Shown here: piece after piece, positions 33,973 through 42,419 of the stretch | How the letters are laid out: every line of letters starts with the position of its first letter | Position numbering within the stretch: the stretch's first letter is position 1 | Origin: Psychroflexus maritimus | Lineage (GTDB): Bacteria > Bacteroidota > Bacteroidia > Flavobacteriales > Flavobacteriaceae | DNA length: 64,000 nucleotides | NCBI RefSeq assembly: GCF_011089875.1 | Contig: NZ_JAANAS010000050.1 | Span: 1-64,000, forward strand | Direction: 5' to 3' | Notes under the pieces: generated by a model | What the model was told of the DNA's origin: nothing | What the model saw: the letters and a program-made list of their open reading frames with translations, nothing else | The model's database searches: none | Translations under genes and position numbers: made by a program

Positions 33973-35212
33973 GTCTCTTTGGTATTTCTACATAAAAACT
34001 TGTTCCTTGGTTCTCTTCTGAAGTAAAATATATTTTTCCGCCTAAGTTTTCTAGGTGTACTTTAGCAATATTTAATCCAATTCCTGTTCCTTGATTATTA
34101 ATGGCGTTCTCTGCTCTAAAATAGCGTTCAAAAATATGTTTTTGATCTTTTTGAGGTATTCCCATGCCTTGGTCTTTTACTTCAAAATGAAGTTTTTCAG
34201 TTGTTTGTTCAATCTTAAAGTTGATAATGGAATCTTCTGGCGAATATTTTATAGCATTGCTAAGTAAATTTGATAAAACTAATTCCATTACATTTTTATC
34301 TTGACGAAGTAAACAGTCTTCAATTGAATTAGGGTACTCAATTTGTTGCCCGCTTTTTAAAGTAACATTAGCATTATAAATCACCTCGTTGATTAAAGTT
34401 TGTAAGCTAAATTCTTCAAATTTATAGGTCACTTTTCCAGATTCTAAACGCTCTATCGAAAGAAAGTCATTTAGGATGTTAGTTAAGTAATGGACTTTGT
34501 TTTTTATGGTTTTTATGTGTTTATCTCGTCTTGCTTGTTGTTCTGCTTGTTCATACTTGCCAATTAAAGTAGCGGAAGTTAAAATACCACTAAGTGGAGT
34601 TTTAAATTCATGAGAAACTAAGGATAAAAATTTAGTTTTAAGTTCGCCTAATTCTCTTTCTTTATTGAGCGCATTTTTCATTTTAGCTTCAGCTTTTTTA
34701 CGCTTAGCGACTTCCAATTCTAAAACTTCATTACTAGATTTTAATTGCTTGATAGCTTTTTTTAGCTCTTCAGTTCTTGATTCAACTTTTATTTCTAGTT
34801 GATTATTTAATGCTTTAATTTCTTTTTCAGCTTCTTTTCTTACGGTGATGTCTGATAAAATAGTCATCACGTAGTTTGTCTTATCTACTTTAAATGGATT
34901 AAGACCTGCTTCAACGGGAAATTTAGAGCCGTCTTTTTTAATGCCATATAGGTCCATGCCAATTCCCATTTTTCTGCTTTCACCTCGCTTAATAAATTCT
35001 TTAAAATAGTGATCGTGTTTGGCATGAACTCTAGTTGGAATTAGTGTATTTAAATGCAAGCCTTTTAATTCGTTAGGCAGGTAGCCAAACATATCTGCAA
35101 CAGAATTATTAACTTCAGCAATAATTTGGTTTTCGTTGACCACTAAAACACCTTCAGAAATTCCTTGAAACAGAAGGTCGAAAACATTATCACTTGTATT
35201 GCTCTTAATCAC
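33965..35212 (-). CDS. PAS-domain sensor histidine kinase
   Basis: A 415-residue cytosolic kinase without membrane segments. The PAS sensor spans residues 10-125 (GVLVVNENQIIAEVNNSVADM). A coiled coil covers about 128-190. The HisKA phospho-acceptor is His201 in LVSHEFKTPL. The ATPase domain has the N box NLLSNAIKYSPED and the G boxes DQGMGIP and GTGIGL. The partner is the REC-Crp regulator encoded directly downstream. The lack of transmembrane helices suggests an intracellular signal such as redox or metabolic state. Confidence 0.93.
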   Translation of the reverse strand: MIKSNTSDNVFDLLFQGISEGVLVVNENQIIAEVNNSVADMFGYLPNELKGLHLNTLIPTRVHAKHDHYFKEFIKRGESRKMGIGMDLYGIKKDGSKFPVEAGLNPFKVDKTNYVMTILSDITVRKEAEKEIKALNNQLEIKVESRTEELKKAIKQLKSSNEVLELEVAKRKKAEAKMKNALNKERELGELKTKFLSLVSHEFKTPLSGILTSATLIGKYEQAEQQARRDKHIKTIKNKVHYLTNILNDFLSIERLESGKVTYKFEEFSLQTLINEVIYNANVTLKSGQQIEYPNSIEDCLLRQDKNVMELVLSNLLSNAIKYSPEDSIINFKIEQTTEKLHFEVKDQGMGIPQKDQKHIFERYFRAENAINNQGTGIGLNIAKVHLENLGGKIYFTSEENQGTSFYVEIPKRHE

Positions 35213-35328
35213 GGTTATAAATTTTAATCACAAAAATACCTATTTGCATGAACTATATCCTTATAAATTTGATTTTAAATTTGTACTTCTATCAAGTTCA
35301 ATTTTACTTTTAGCAACTATCTTATCAT

Positions 35329-35970
35329 TTATTTGTTGTCGTTTTTCACAGTTAACTCAACCAAATCACTTACTGTTTTTTTTCCTTTATCTTTGTTAAA
35401 CCACTGTTGTAGTTTTTTTCTAAACGCTTCATCTAACTCACCCTTTAACTCTTTTTCTTTCTTGACTAGCTGCATTGCTTCTTCTGGTCTAGGGCCCCAG
35501 GTAAACAAGACTTCGTTTTGTTTTTTTGCGTAAGCAATTAGCTTAGGAATAGACTTTCCGCCATTGGTTAAAAATTGGTTCATAAGCTCTTCATTTTCAT
35601 CTCTTAAAACAATTTTCAACTCTATTTTTGGATTGAGCCCTGCTAGTTTTTCAATAAATGGAAGCGCGTGAGCGGCATCTCCGCACCAGGCTTCTGTAAT
35701 AAGTAACCAAGTTTGTTCTTGCTCAACACTTTTTATTTTTTCGGCAAGTTCCGGATTTATTTTTCCTATCTTTTCCCAGCGCTTCATGCGTTGTAAGCTC
35801 AATTCGGTGTAATTTATATAAGCTTCAGATTGATTATCTCCAGTGGTTTTTCCTTGGCTAAACAAATCTTGAATATAGCTTTTGAAGCTCTTGTAATTTT
35901 GCGCCTTTTCTAGAGCTGAATGAATTAATTGACTTACTTCCATTAACTTTTTTAAACCAAAAATAGACAA
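35329..35970 (-). CDS. Thioredoxin-like protein with a single active-site Cys
   Basis: A thioredoxin-fold protein of the flavobacterial 'thioredoxin family' type. The active-site position reads EAWCGDAAHALP, so the second cysteine of CxxC is an alanine and dithiol exchange is unlikely. A cis-Pro element lies in GGKSIPKL. The start may be ATG 35943 (MEVSQL), nine codons inside the longest frame. Function is unknown; a monothiol or chaperone-like role is possible. Confidence 0.75.
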   Translation of the reverse strand: MSIFGLKKLMEVSQLIHSALEKAQNYKSFKSYIQDLFSQGKTTGDNQSEAYINYTELSLQRMKRWEKIGKINPELAEKIKSVEQEQTWLLITEAWCGDAAHALPFIEKLAGLNPKIELKIVLRDENEELMNQFLTNGGKSIPKLIAYAKKQNEVLFTWGPRPEEAMQLVKKEKELKGELDEAFRKKLQQWFNKDKGKKTVSDLVELTVKNDNK

Positions 35971-36084
35971 TATTAGATGGTTTGTAGCTTTTGTTTTATG
36001 TTTTTTTGACTCTTTCTTGTAGTTGCATATCTACTCTCTGTTTCTCAATTTTTTTTTAAATTGAAATTTATTTTAAAAATTTAA

Positions 36085-36573
36085 ATGATGAGTTCAGACG
36101 ACTTCAAAAAAGCTGCCCAAAATTCTAATTTAATTTCGGGAATCTACAATTATTGCAATAGATGGTGTGAAAAATGTAATTTCACTAATCGTTGTATGCT
36201 TGCTTCTGTTGAAAATGCAAATAATCAAAAAGACGAAAAAAACATCTTTGAAAACATTAAAAAAAGTTTTGAAATTGCTACAGAGTTGCTTAACGAGTGG
36301 GCAGAAAAAGAAGGAATGAATTTAGATAAAATTTTAGAAAATACCGTGGCACAAGATTTTCAAGAAGCTTTTGATGAAGTTAATAATCACCCTTTAAATC
36401 AAGAGTCTAAAACCTATATAAAAAAGATGGACCATTTTTTAATTTACTACAAAGAAGCTATTAGTTTAGAACTAGAAAACTTAATTCTGTTTAACTTACA
36501 TTCCCAACTTGACAAGGTGTTTCCTTCTTATTTACTGCTAATTTTCTACTTACTAGTTTTCGGGTTACCTTAA
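36085..36573 (+). CDS. Cysteine-motif protein, probably C-terminally truncated
   Basis: A soluble helical protein of 162 aa with a conserved-looking N-terminal cluster, NYCNRWCEKCNFTNRC (residues 22-37), reminiscent of a metal site. The last 25 residues (FPSYLLLIFYLLVFGLP) are unlike the rest and look like read-through into unrelated sequence, so the original C-terminus was probably lost. Function unknown. Confidence 0.55.
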   Translation: MMSSDDFKKAAQNSNLISGIYNYCNRWCEKCNFTNRCMLASVENANNQKDEKNIFENIKKSFEIATELLNEWAEKEGMNLDKILENTVAQDFQEAFDEVNNHPLNQESKTYIKKMDHFLIYYKEAISLELENLILFNLHSQLDKVFPSYLLLIFYLLVFGLP

Positions 36574-36845
36574 TAGTTATTTTCCTAAGTGTTTATGATA
36601 ATAATTCTGAATTCTAGGATCGTTACGAATAGTTTATCATGAAGCTTTAATAAAGTAAGAACCTAACAAACAATGAGCCCTTGGTAAATCCTCTGAAGCT
36701 ATTATAGCATATTATAATTCGAAAGCCAATTAGTTTAGCGTGCTTGGTTTTTTTTAATCGAAGTTTTTAAACATCACATTTGTTTTATTCACTTAACATA
36801 GTTTTTTATAGGTGGCTGTAAATAAGCGAATTACAATTTATTTCC
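36574..36845. other. Non-coding stretch before the PUL
   Basis: I see no gene. The base composition and scattered stops suggest remains of the 3' part of the preceding gene. The last bases lead into the CTATACAA repeats. Confidence 0.4.
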
Positions 36846-36908
36846 CTATACAAAAACTATACAAATGAAAATAGGGGTTTTTATTTCCTCTACTTCTTAC
36901 TACTTTCG
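36846..36908 (+). promoter_or_regulatory. Tandem CTATACAA operator and promoter of the sugar porter
   Basis: CTATACAA occurs at 36846-36853 and 36857-36864, exactly 11 bp (one turn) apart. A -7-like box TACTTTCG (36901-36908) follows, 17 bp before ATG 36925. The same octamer occurs twice before susC. An activator site upstream of the -33 position is plausible. Confidence 0.5.
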
Positions 36909-36924
36909 CTAAAATATTTAACAA

Positions 36925-38304
36925 ATGACCAAACAATTATACCTTTTCCTGATTACTGTAGTTTCTGCCTTAGGAGGCTTGCTTTTTGGCTATGACACAG
37001 GTGTAATAAATGGCGCACAGTTTTTTTTAAGCAAGCATTTTGATTTAGATGCAACCATGAAAGGTTGGGTAGTAGGAAGCGCATTGTTGGGGTGTTTAGT
37101 GGGCGCTTTAATTGCCGGGCCAATCAATTTTAAAATAGGAAGAAAAAACGCACTTATTTTATCGGCTATTTTATTTACTGTTTCTGCTTGGGGTTCTGGT
37201 ATGCCTTCATTTTTACCTGAATCGGTAAGCTTATTAGTAACTTTTAGAATTATTGGTGGGTTTGGAATTGGTATAGCTTCTATGTCGGCACCAATGTATA
37301 TTGCCGAAATAGCACCACCTGAAAAAAGAGGAAGTCTAGTTTCTTACTATCAATTGGCAATTGTAATTGGTTTTTTTGTGGTTTTTTTGGTGACTTATTT
37401 TATAGGAAAAAACCTTACCGAAGCACAAAATATAGAATTTGGATGGCGAAGAATGTTTTGGTCTGAACTAATTCCTAGTATTTTGTTTCTTATTCTTTTG
37501 TTTTTTGTTCCGAAAAGTCCAAGGTGGCTTTACTTGAAAGGAAAAGAGCCTGAAGCCTATACCATATTAAAGAAAATAAATGGTAAGAAGCAAGCAAGTG
37601 TTGTTCAAATAGGCATATTAGAATCCATCAAAAAAGCATCAAAAGGAGGGAAGATTAACTTATTGAAAAGTCCTTTTTTCAAAATTATATTAATTGGATT
37701 AGTTTTTTCTTCGCTTCAGCAATTAACGGGGATTAACGCAGTACTTTATTACGGGTCAGATATTTTTGAAAAGACCCTTGGATTTACCAAAGATGATGTT
37801 TTGCTTCAACAAACTATACTCGCTTTAATCAATTTAATTTTCACTTTTGTGGCTTTGTTCACGGTAGATAAATTTGGCAGGAAAAAGTTGGTTTATATTG
37901 GAGACGCAGGCATGTTAACTGGGTTTTTAATGCTGGCTATAAGTTTGCAAACAGAACAAGTAGGTTGGATTTCTTTAATAGGTATTTTATTGTTTATAGC
38001 TTCTTTTGCCATGTCTATGGGCCCCGTTGTTTGGGTGATTTTATCTGAAATTTTTCCAAATAAAATTAGAAGTTTAGCCATGTCGATTGCCGTTGCTTTT
38101 CAATGGTTCACCAATTACCTGGTTTCTCAGCTTTTTCCAGTTTTATCGGAAAGTGAACTCAACATGAGTTCAACGTGGAATGGTTCTTTACCTTATTACA
38201 TATTCGCCGTATTTATCCTTTTTACCTTGTTTTTTACCTACAAGTTTATACCTGAAACCAAAGGCAAAAGCCTAGAAGATTTGGAGAATGTTTGGGAGGA
38301 GTAA
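36925..38304 (+). CDS. Sugar porter (MFS, sugar:H+ symporter family)
   Basis: A 12-helix MFS transporter of 459 aa in the sugar porter family. Signature parts are GGLLFGYDTGVINGA (helix 1), FKIGRKNALI, RIIGGFGIGIAS, VPKSPRWLYLKG, QQLTGINAVLYYG (helix 7) and PETKGKSLEDLE at the end. The likely substrate is glucose or another monosaccharide released by the PUL enzymes. It stands at the edge of the beta-glucan locus and shares a candidate operator with susC, which supports co-regulation. Confidence 0.9.
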   Translation: MTKQLYLFLITVVSALGGLLFGYDTGVINGAQFFLSKHFDLDATMKGWVVGSALLGCLVGALIAGPINFKIGRKNALILSAILFTVSAWGSGMPSFLPESVSLLVTFRIIGGFGIGIASMSAPMYIAEIAPPEKRGSLVSYYQLAIVIGFFVVFLVTYFIGKNLTEAQNIEFGWRRMFWSELIPSILFLILLFFVPKSPRWLYLKGKEPEAYTILKKINGKKQASVVQIGILESIKKASKGGKINLLKSPFFKIILIGLVFSSLQQLTGINAVLYYGSDIFEKTLGFTKDDVLLQQTILALINLIFTFVALFTVDKFGRKKLVYIGDAGMLTGFLMLAISLQTEQVGWISLIGILLFIASFAMSMGPVVWVILSEIFPNKIRSLAMSIAVAFQWFTNYLVSQLFPVLSESELNMSSTWNGSLPYYIFAVFILFTLFFTYKFIPETKGKSLEDLENVWEE

Positions 38305-38426
38305 AAGTTTTTTTAGTTGATGTAGCGATTGTGTCTTATACAGGCAAACCTATTGGTCAGCAAAGCGATAGCAACTAATTGTATTTCGTCTTTTCGTGCT
38401 TCAAATTGAAACTTAAAAAAGGTATT

Positions 38427-38530
38427 TTAGTAAGGTGACTTTAATTGATAAATGGTATAACTTTCATTAGGCTTCAAATCATCAAAGACTAAACTTCTTT
38501 TGTTTCAGATTGTAGTTTAAATTTAATAAC
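38427..38530 (-). pseudogene. Short relic of an unidentified coding region
   Basis: Minus-strand frame ending at 38427 reads SLVFDDLKPNESYTIYQLKS, typical of the beta-sandwich end of a secreted enzyme. An adjacent frame upstream reads QSETKEV, suggesting one frameshift. Too short to assign. The stretch 38305-38426 shows nothing else. Confidence 0.3.
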
Positions 38531-38562
38531 TTAAATCCTAAAAGTTGACTGTTAAATAAAAC

Positions 38563-38593
38563 GTACTTAACCAAGTACTTTTTATTATCTTTG
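38563..38593 (+). promoter_or_regulatory. Toxin-antitoxin-like promoter and operator
   Basis: The inverted repeat GTACTT-AACC-AAGTAC (38563-38578) lies just ahead of a -7 box TATCTTTG (38586-38593). ATG 38598 follows after 4 bp, making a nearly leaderless transcript. This is the layout of an autoregulated antitoxin promoter. Confidence 0.55.
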
Positions 38594-38597
38594 TAAT

Positions 38598-38699
38598 ATG
38601 GAAATAGTAAATTACACAGACTTTCGTTCAAATCTAAAGCATTGGTTCGATAAAGTACTTGAATTGAAGATTTATAGAAAAAAATACAGCAATGAATAA
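38598..38699 (+). pseudogene. Truncated antitoxin (Phd/YefM-like N-terminus)
   Basis: The 33-residue frame begins MEIVNYTDFRSNLKHWFDKV, matching the DNA-binding start of Phd/YefM antitoxins, which are usually 75-90 aa. It then breaks into unrelated sequence. No RelE/YoeB-type toxin follows. The next gene starts inside its last codons. Confidence 0.55.
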
Positions 38700-39303
38700 A
38701 ATAAAAACTAAACTCAACTTTTTATTATTTTCCATTTCAACTCTCTGCTTTATTGCGTGTGGAAGTGTCTATTTGGATGGAGATGGTTTCCTTAGACCTA
38801 ATATTAACAAACGAAAAGCATTTGATAATAGTTACGGGACACTTTTTCCAAAAGAACCTGATTTTAGCTTAAAGGGAAAGTTAAAAGAATATGAAGGTGA
38901 ATTTTTAATTGATACTACAGCAGTATATATTATTAATTATGGAGAAGGATATGCGGGCCCATATCATTTTGATAATAAATATAGTTTTTTACGATTTTTT
39001 AGTAGTGGTCATGTTTTTTTGGCAGGTAAATATGATGAAGAGTTTGTTGGTAAGGATTTTTCAACTTTTAACAGAGCTACTGTTGGGTATTATACTTTTG
39101 AGGATGGGAAAATACTTGTTGAATTTTTTGTACCAAGTGGAAGATATAGGTTCAATGTGTATGAAATAATTGATTCGCTTACCATTTTAAAGGCCAAAAC
39201 AAAGCCACGTAGTAGGGCTGCAAGTTGGGATAATTTAAAAAGAAAGGAACATTATTTTCATAAAAGAAATGTAGATAGTCTGTGGGGTGAGCCTTATTGG
39301 TAA
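38692..39303 (+). CDS. Lipoprotein of unknown function
   Basis: A 203-residue protein with a signal peptide and lipobox, STLCFIACGS (lipidated Cys23). The mature part has aromatic beta segments (GYAGPYHFDNKYSFLRFFSS, GRYRFNVYEI, YFHKRNVDSLWGEPYW). I do not recognise a family. Its ATG overlaps the antitoxin relic, so it is probably transcribed from the old antitoxin promoter. It may have been placed there by the deletion that removed the toxin. Confidence 0.65.
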   Translation: MNKIKTKLNFLLFSISTLCFIACGSVYLDGDGFLRPNINKRKAFDNSYGTLFPKEPDFSLKGKLKEYEGEFLIDTTAVYIINYGEGYAGPYHFDNKYSFLRFFSSGHVFLAGKYDEEFVGKDFSTFNRATVGYYTFEDGKILVEFFVPSGRYRFNVYEIIDSLTILKAKTKPRSRAASWDNLKRKEHYFHKRNVDSLWGEPYW

Positions 39304-39381
39304 ATAAACTACTTGTGCTTTTTGTAAACTCGCTTTTTACTATTCCTGATTTTTAATTACCTTTAGCGCTAAATACTTTCC

Positions 39382-42186
39382 ATGCGATTATTGCCAATAT
39401 TTTTCTTTTTCCTCTACTTTCAATTTGGTGTTGCCCAAGAAATACCTCCCGTGGTTTCTTATGGCGCTGAAGATTATAAAGCAGATAATCAAAATTGGTC
39501 CATTACACAATCGGAGGAAGGATGGATTTATGTAGCTAATAATAAAGGCTTACTTTCTTATGATGGTGAGAATTGGAGTTTGTATAAATCGCCTAACCAG
39601 AGTATAATTCGTTCTGTTCACGCTGTTGGAGAGCGTATTTATACAGGCTGTTTTAGGGAGTTTGGCTTTTGGGAAAAAAATGAATACGGCCACTTAACCT
39701 ATGCTTCTATTTCAGCTCAAATTGAATTAAATGAAGACGAGCAGTTTTGGGAAATTATAGATTACAAAGATTGGATTATTTTTCAATCCTTAAATAACAT
39801 TTATCTCTACAATACTTCATCTGAAGAAATTAAGAAAATTGATACTTCGCATGCTGTAACCAAAGTTTTTAAAGTGAATAACAAGATTTACTTTAGCCAA
39901 CCTGGTAATGGTGTTTTTCAGATAGTAAATGCAAAACCCAAATTAATAAACAATCACTCCATTTTCAAAGAGAATACAATCATCAATATGTATTCCGTAG
40001 AGAATCAGCTCGTTGTACAAACCAATAAAAAAGGTATTTTCACCTTAGCTGAAACTCCTCAAAAACACCCTTCTTTTGATTTACCTATCTTTGAATCAAT
40101 TGATGTTTATAATAGCTTGCAAACTGAAAGTGGAGATTTAATCCTTGGTACAATTTCAAATGGTGTTTATCGCATTTCTAGTACTGGAGAAATAGAGTAT
40201 CAAATTAACCGAACAAATGGTCTTGCTAATAATACGGTTCTCTCAATATATGAAGATAGAGATAAAAATATTTGGTTGGGCTTAGATAATGGAATTAGCT
40301 TTATTAACACATTTTCGCCTATTAAAAATTATACAGACGAAACAGGAAGACTAGGCACTGTTTACGTTTCCAAAGTTTTTAATAACCAACTTTTTTTAGG
40401 AACTAATCAAGGTCTGTTTTATAAAAAGTTAAATGATAAAAATTCAGATTTTGAGCTTATTAAAGGGAGTACTGGTCAGGTTTGGGAGTTATTTATTTTT
40501 GATAATCAACTTTTTTGTGGACACAATAACGGAACTTTTTTAGTTCAAGAAAAGAATTTTAACCCAGTAAGTGCTAAACCTGGTACATGGAATTTTAAAG
40601 AAGTGCCTAATCATCCTAATTTGTTGTTACAGGGAAATTACCAGGGGTTTAGCTTATTAGAGAAAGTAAATGATACTTGGAAATTTAGAAATTCAATTGA
40701 TGGCTTTCAGGTTTCAGCTAAAGCATTTGAATTTATAGACGATTATTCTGTCCTTCTAGATCACGAATATAAAGGGGTTTACCGAATCAAATTTGATGAA
40801 GATTTTAATAATGTAATCGCTCAAGAACAAGATTCTTCAGTTGAAAAAGGACTGTATTCTAGTCTTATTAAGTTCCAAAATCAGGTCTTGTATGCCAATA
40901 GTAATGGAATATTTGCTTATCATCCTACAAAAGAAAAATTTGAATTACATCCGCAAATTGGTGACTTACTTTCTGAAGAAACCTACACTACGGGAAAGTT
41001 AGTGCCCACCTCAGAAGAGGATTTCTTCTTGTTTACCAAAAAGTTTACTTATCGTGTTTCTAAAAATACACTAGACAATAGTTTACTTGTTGAAAGCTTT
41101 CCACTTACTAATACGATGAGAAGTTCATTGGTTGGTTATGAGAATGTTATAAGACTCAAAGACGACCAATATTTGTTTGGAAATCATTCCGGTTACTTGA
41201 CTTTCCATTTCAATTTATACGAAAAATTTCAGCGTGACTTAGCCATGAATATTAATGCGGTTACTATTTCATCTGTAGATGGACATCAATTGCCAGTTTC
41301 ATTTGCTAATCAAATAAATAAATTTGAAGCGGAATACAATACGCTAGAGATTGATTATAGTGTTCCAGAATATACCAATTACCTCAATATTGAATATCAA
41401 TATAAATTAAAAGGTTTGTTTGAAGATTGGAGCGATTGGTCTTCTAATTCAACGGCTAGATTTAGTAATTTAAATCCTGGAAATTATCAGTTTCAGGTGA
41501 GAGCTAGAATGGGTCATGATATGCTTTCTGAAGCAGAGATTTATGATTTTTCAATTAAACGACCTTTTTGGCTGTCTAACTTGATGATTGTACTATACAT
41601 TATTGCTTTTATCATTATTGTTCTAATTACTCATAATACTTATAAACTTTATTACAAGAAGCAAAAGCAAAAAATTCAATTACAAAACCAGAGGGAACTT
41701 CAGTTAAAAGAAAGCGAAAACGAATTGCGATTAATTGAAGTGAAAAATCAGCAACTAGAAAAGGATATTGAAAGTAAAAACAGAGAGCTTGCTATTTCTA
41801 CAATGAGCCTTATTAAAAAGAATGAATTTTTAAATCAATTGCAATCCGAAATTAATAAATACAAAGAAGAACCAAAGAAGGGGATTGTTCAGATTGGTAA
41901 AATTATTAATCGTAAACTCAATCAAAATAGCGATTGGGAGTTTTTTGAAAAAGCCTTCAATAACGCCGATCAAGATTTCTTTAAGAAAATTAAAGAAATT
42001 CATCCTAACTTAACACCCAACGATTTAAAATTGTGTGCTTACCTGCGTTTAAATTTAAGTTCAAAAGAAATCGCTCCATTATTTAATATTTCTACAAAAA
42101 GTGTAGAAGTTAAACGCTATCGTTTGCGTAAAAAAATGGATTTAGATAGAGACGTTAGTCTAACCAATTATATACTTGAATTATAA
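39382..42186 (+). CDS. Membrane-spanning sensor-regulator (SusR-like, LuxR-type HTH)
   Basis: A one-component transmembrane regulator of 934 aa. It has a signal peptide (1-19), a periplasmic propeller with Reg_prop-like repeats (about 20-600; ILGTISNGVYRIS, SIYEDRDKNIWLGLDNGISF), a Y_Y_Y domain (about 656-725), one transmembrane helix (about 728-752), a coiled coil (755-820) and a cytosolic LuxR-type HTH (TPNDLKLCAYLRLNLSSKEI, NISTKSVEVKRYRLRKKM). It has no kinase or receiver domain, unlike hybrid two-component systems. The likely ligand is a beta-glucan oligosaccharide and the target is the downstream susC operon. The promoter box TACCTTTAG lies near 39358. Confidence 0.88.
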   Translation: MRLLPIFFFFLYFQFGVAQEIPPVVSYGAEDYKADNQNWSITQSEEGWIYVANNKGLLSYDGENWSLYKSPNQSIIRSVHAVGERIYTGCFREFGFWEKNEYGHLTYASISAQIELNEDEQFWEIIDYKDWIIFQSLNNIYLYNTSSEEIKKIDTSHAVTKVFKVNNKIYFSQPGNGVFQIVNAKPKLINNHSIFKENTIINMYSVENQLVVQTNKKGIFTLAETPQKHPSFDLPIFESIDVYNSLQTESGDLILGTISNGVYRISSTGEIEYQINRTNGLANNTVLSIYEDRDKNIWLGLDNGISFINTFSPIKNYTDETGRLGTVYVSKVFNNQLFLGTNQGLFYKKLNDKNSDFELIKGSTGQVWELFIFDNQLFCGHNNGTFLVQEKNFNPVSAKPGTWNFKEVPNHPNLLLQGNYQGFSLLEKVNDTWKFRNSIDGFQVSAKAFEFIDDYSVLLDHEYKGVYRIKFDEDFNNVIAQEQDSSVEKGLYSSLIKFQNQVLYANSNGIFAYHPTKEKFELHPQIGDLLSEETYTTGKLVPTSEEDFFLFTKKFTYRVSKNTLDNSLLVESFPLTNTMRSSLVGYENVIRLKDDQYLFGNHSGYLTFHFNLYEKFQRDLAMNINAVTISSVDGHQLPVSFANQINKFEAEYNTLEIDYSVPEYTNYLNIEYQYKLKGLFEDWSDWSSNSTARFSNLNPGNYQFQVRARMGHDMLSEAEIYDFSIKRPFWLSNLMIVLYIIAFIIIVLITHNTYKLYYKKQKQKIQLQNQRELQLKESENELRLIEVKNQQLEKDIESKNRELAISTMSLIKKNEFLNQLQSEINKYKEEPKKGIVQIGKIINRKLNQNSDWEFFEKAFNNADQDFFKKIKEIHPNLTPNDLKLCAYLRLNLSSKEIAPLFNISTKSVEVKRYRLRKKMDLDRDVSLTNYILEL

Positions 42187-42188
42187 TA

Positions 42189-42217
42189 CTATACAATTAG
42201 CTTTTTTGCCTATACAA
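42189..42217 (+). promoter_or_regulatory. Paired CTATACAA operator upstream of susC
   Basis: CTATACAA at 42189-42196 and 42210-42217 lie 21 bp (two turns) apart, directly after the regulator stop codon. The same octamer pair precedes the sugar porter. No confident -7 box was found between here and ATG 42420. Confidence 0.5.
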
Positions 42218-42419
42218 AACCACTACATTCTTATTTTTTGCTTTTGTTTATCTTAAAAAAACCTTAGTTTAACATTAGCTTAAAGTTTAGGTATTTCCTT
42301 GAATTTGCTATCATTAATTTAAAAATCACTATCATTATTTACATTGTATGTATTTTGTAAACGGAATTTTTAGTAAAATCTCAAGAAAACGATTTAGTTT
42401 TACATCAAACTCAAAAAAT

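Noticed and set aside
42348..42419. SusC start at ATG 42348
   Set aside because: It would put a basic 24-residue stretch before the signal peptide, so ATG 42420 is preferred.
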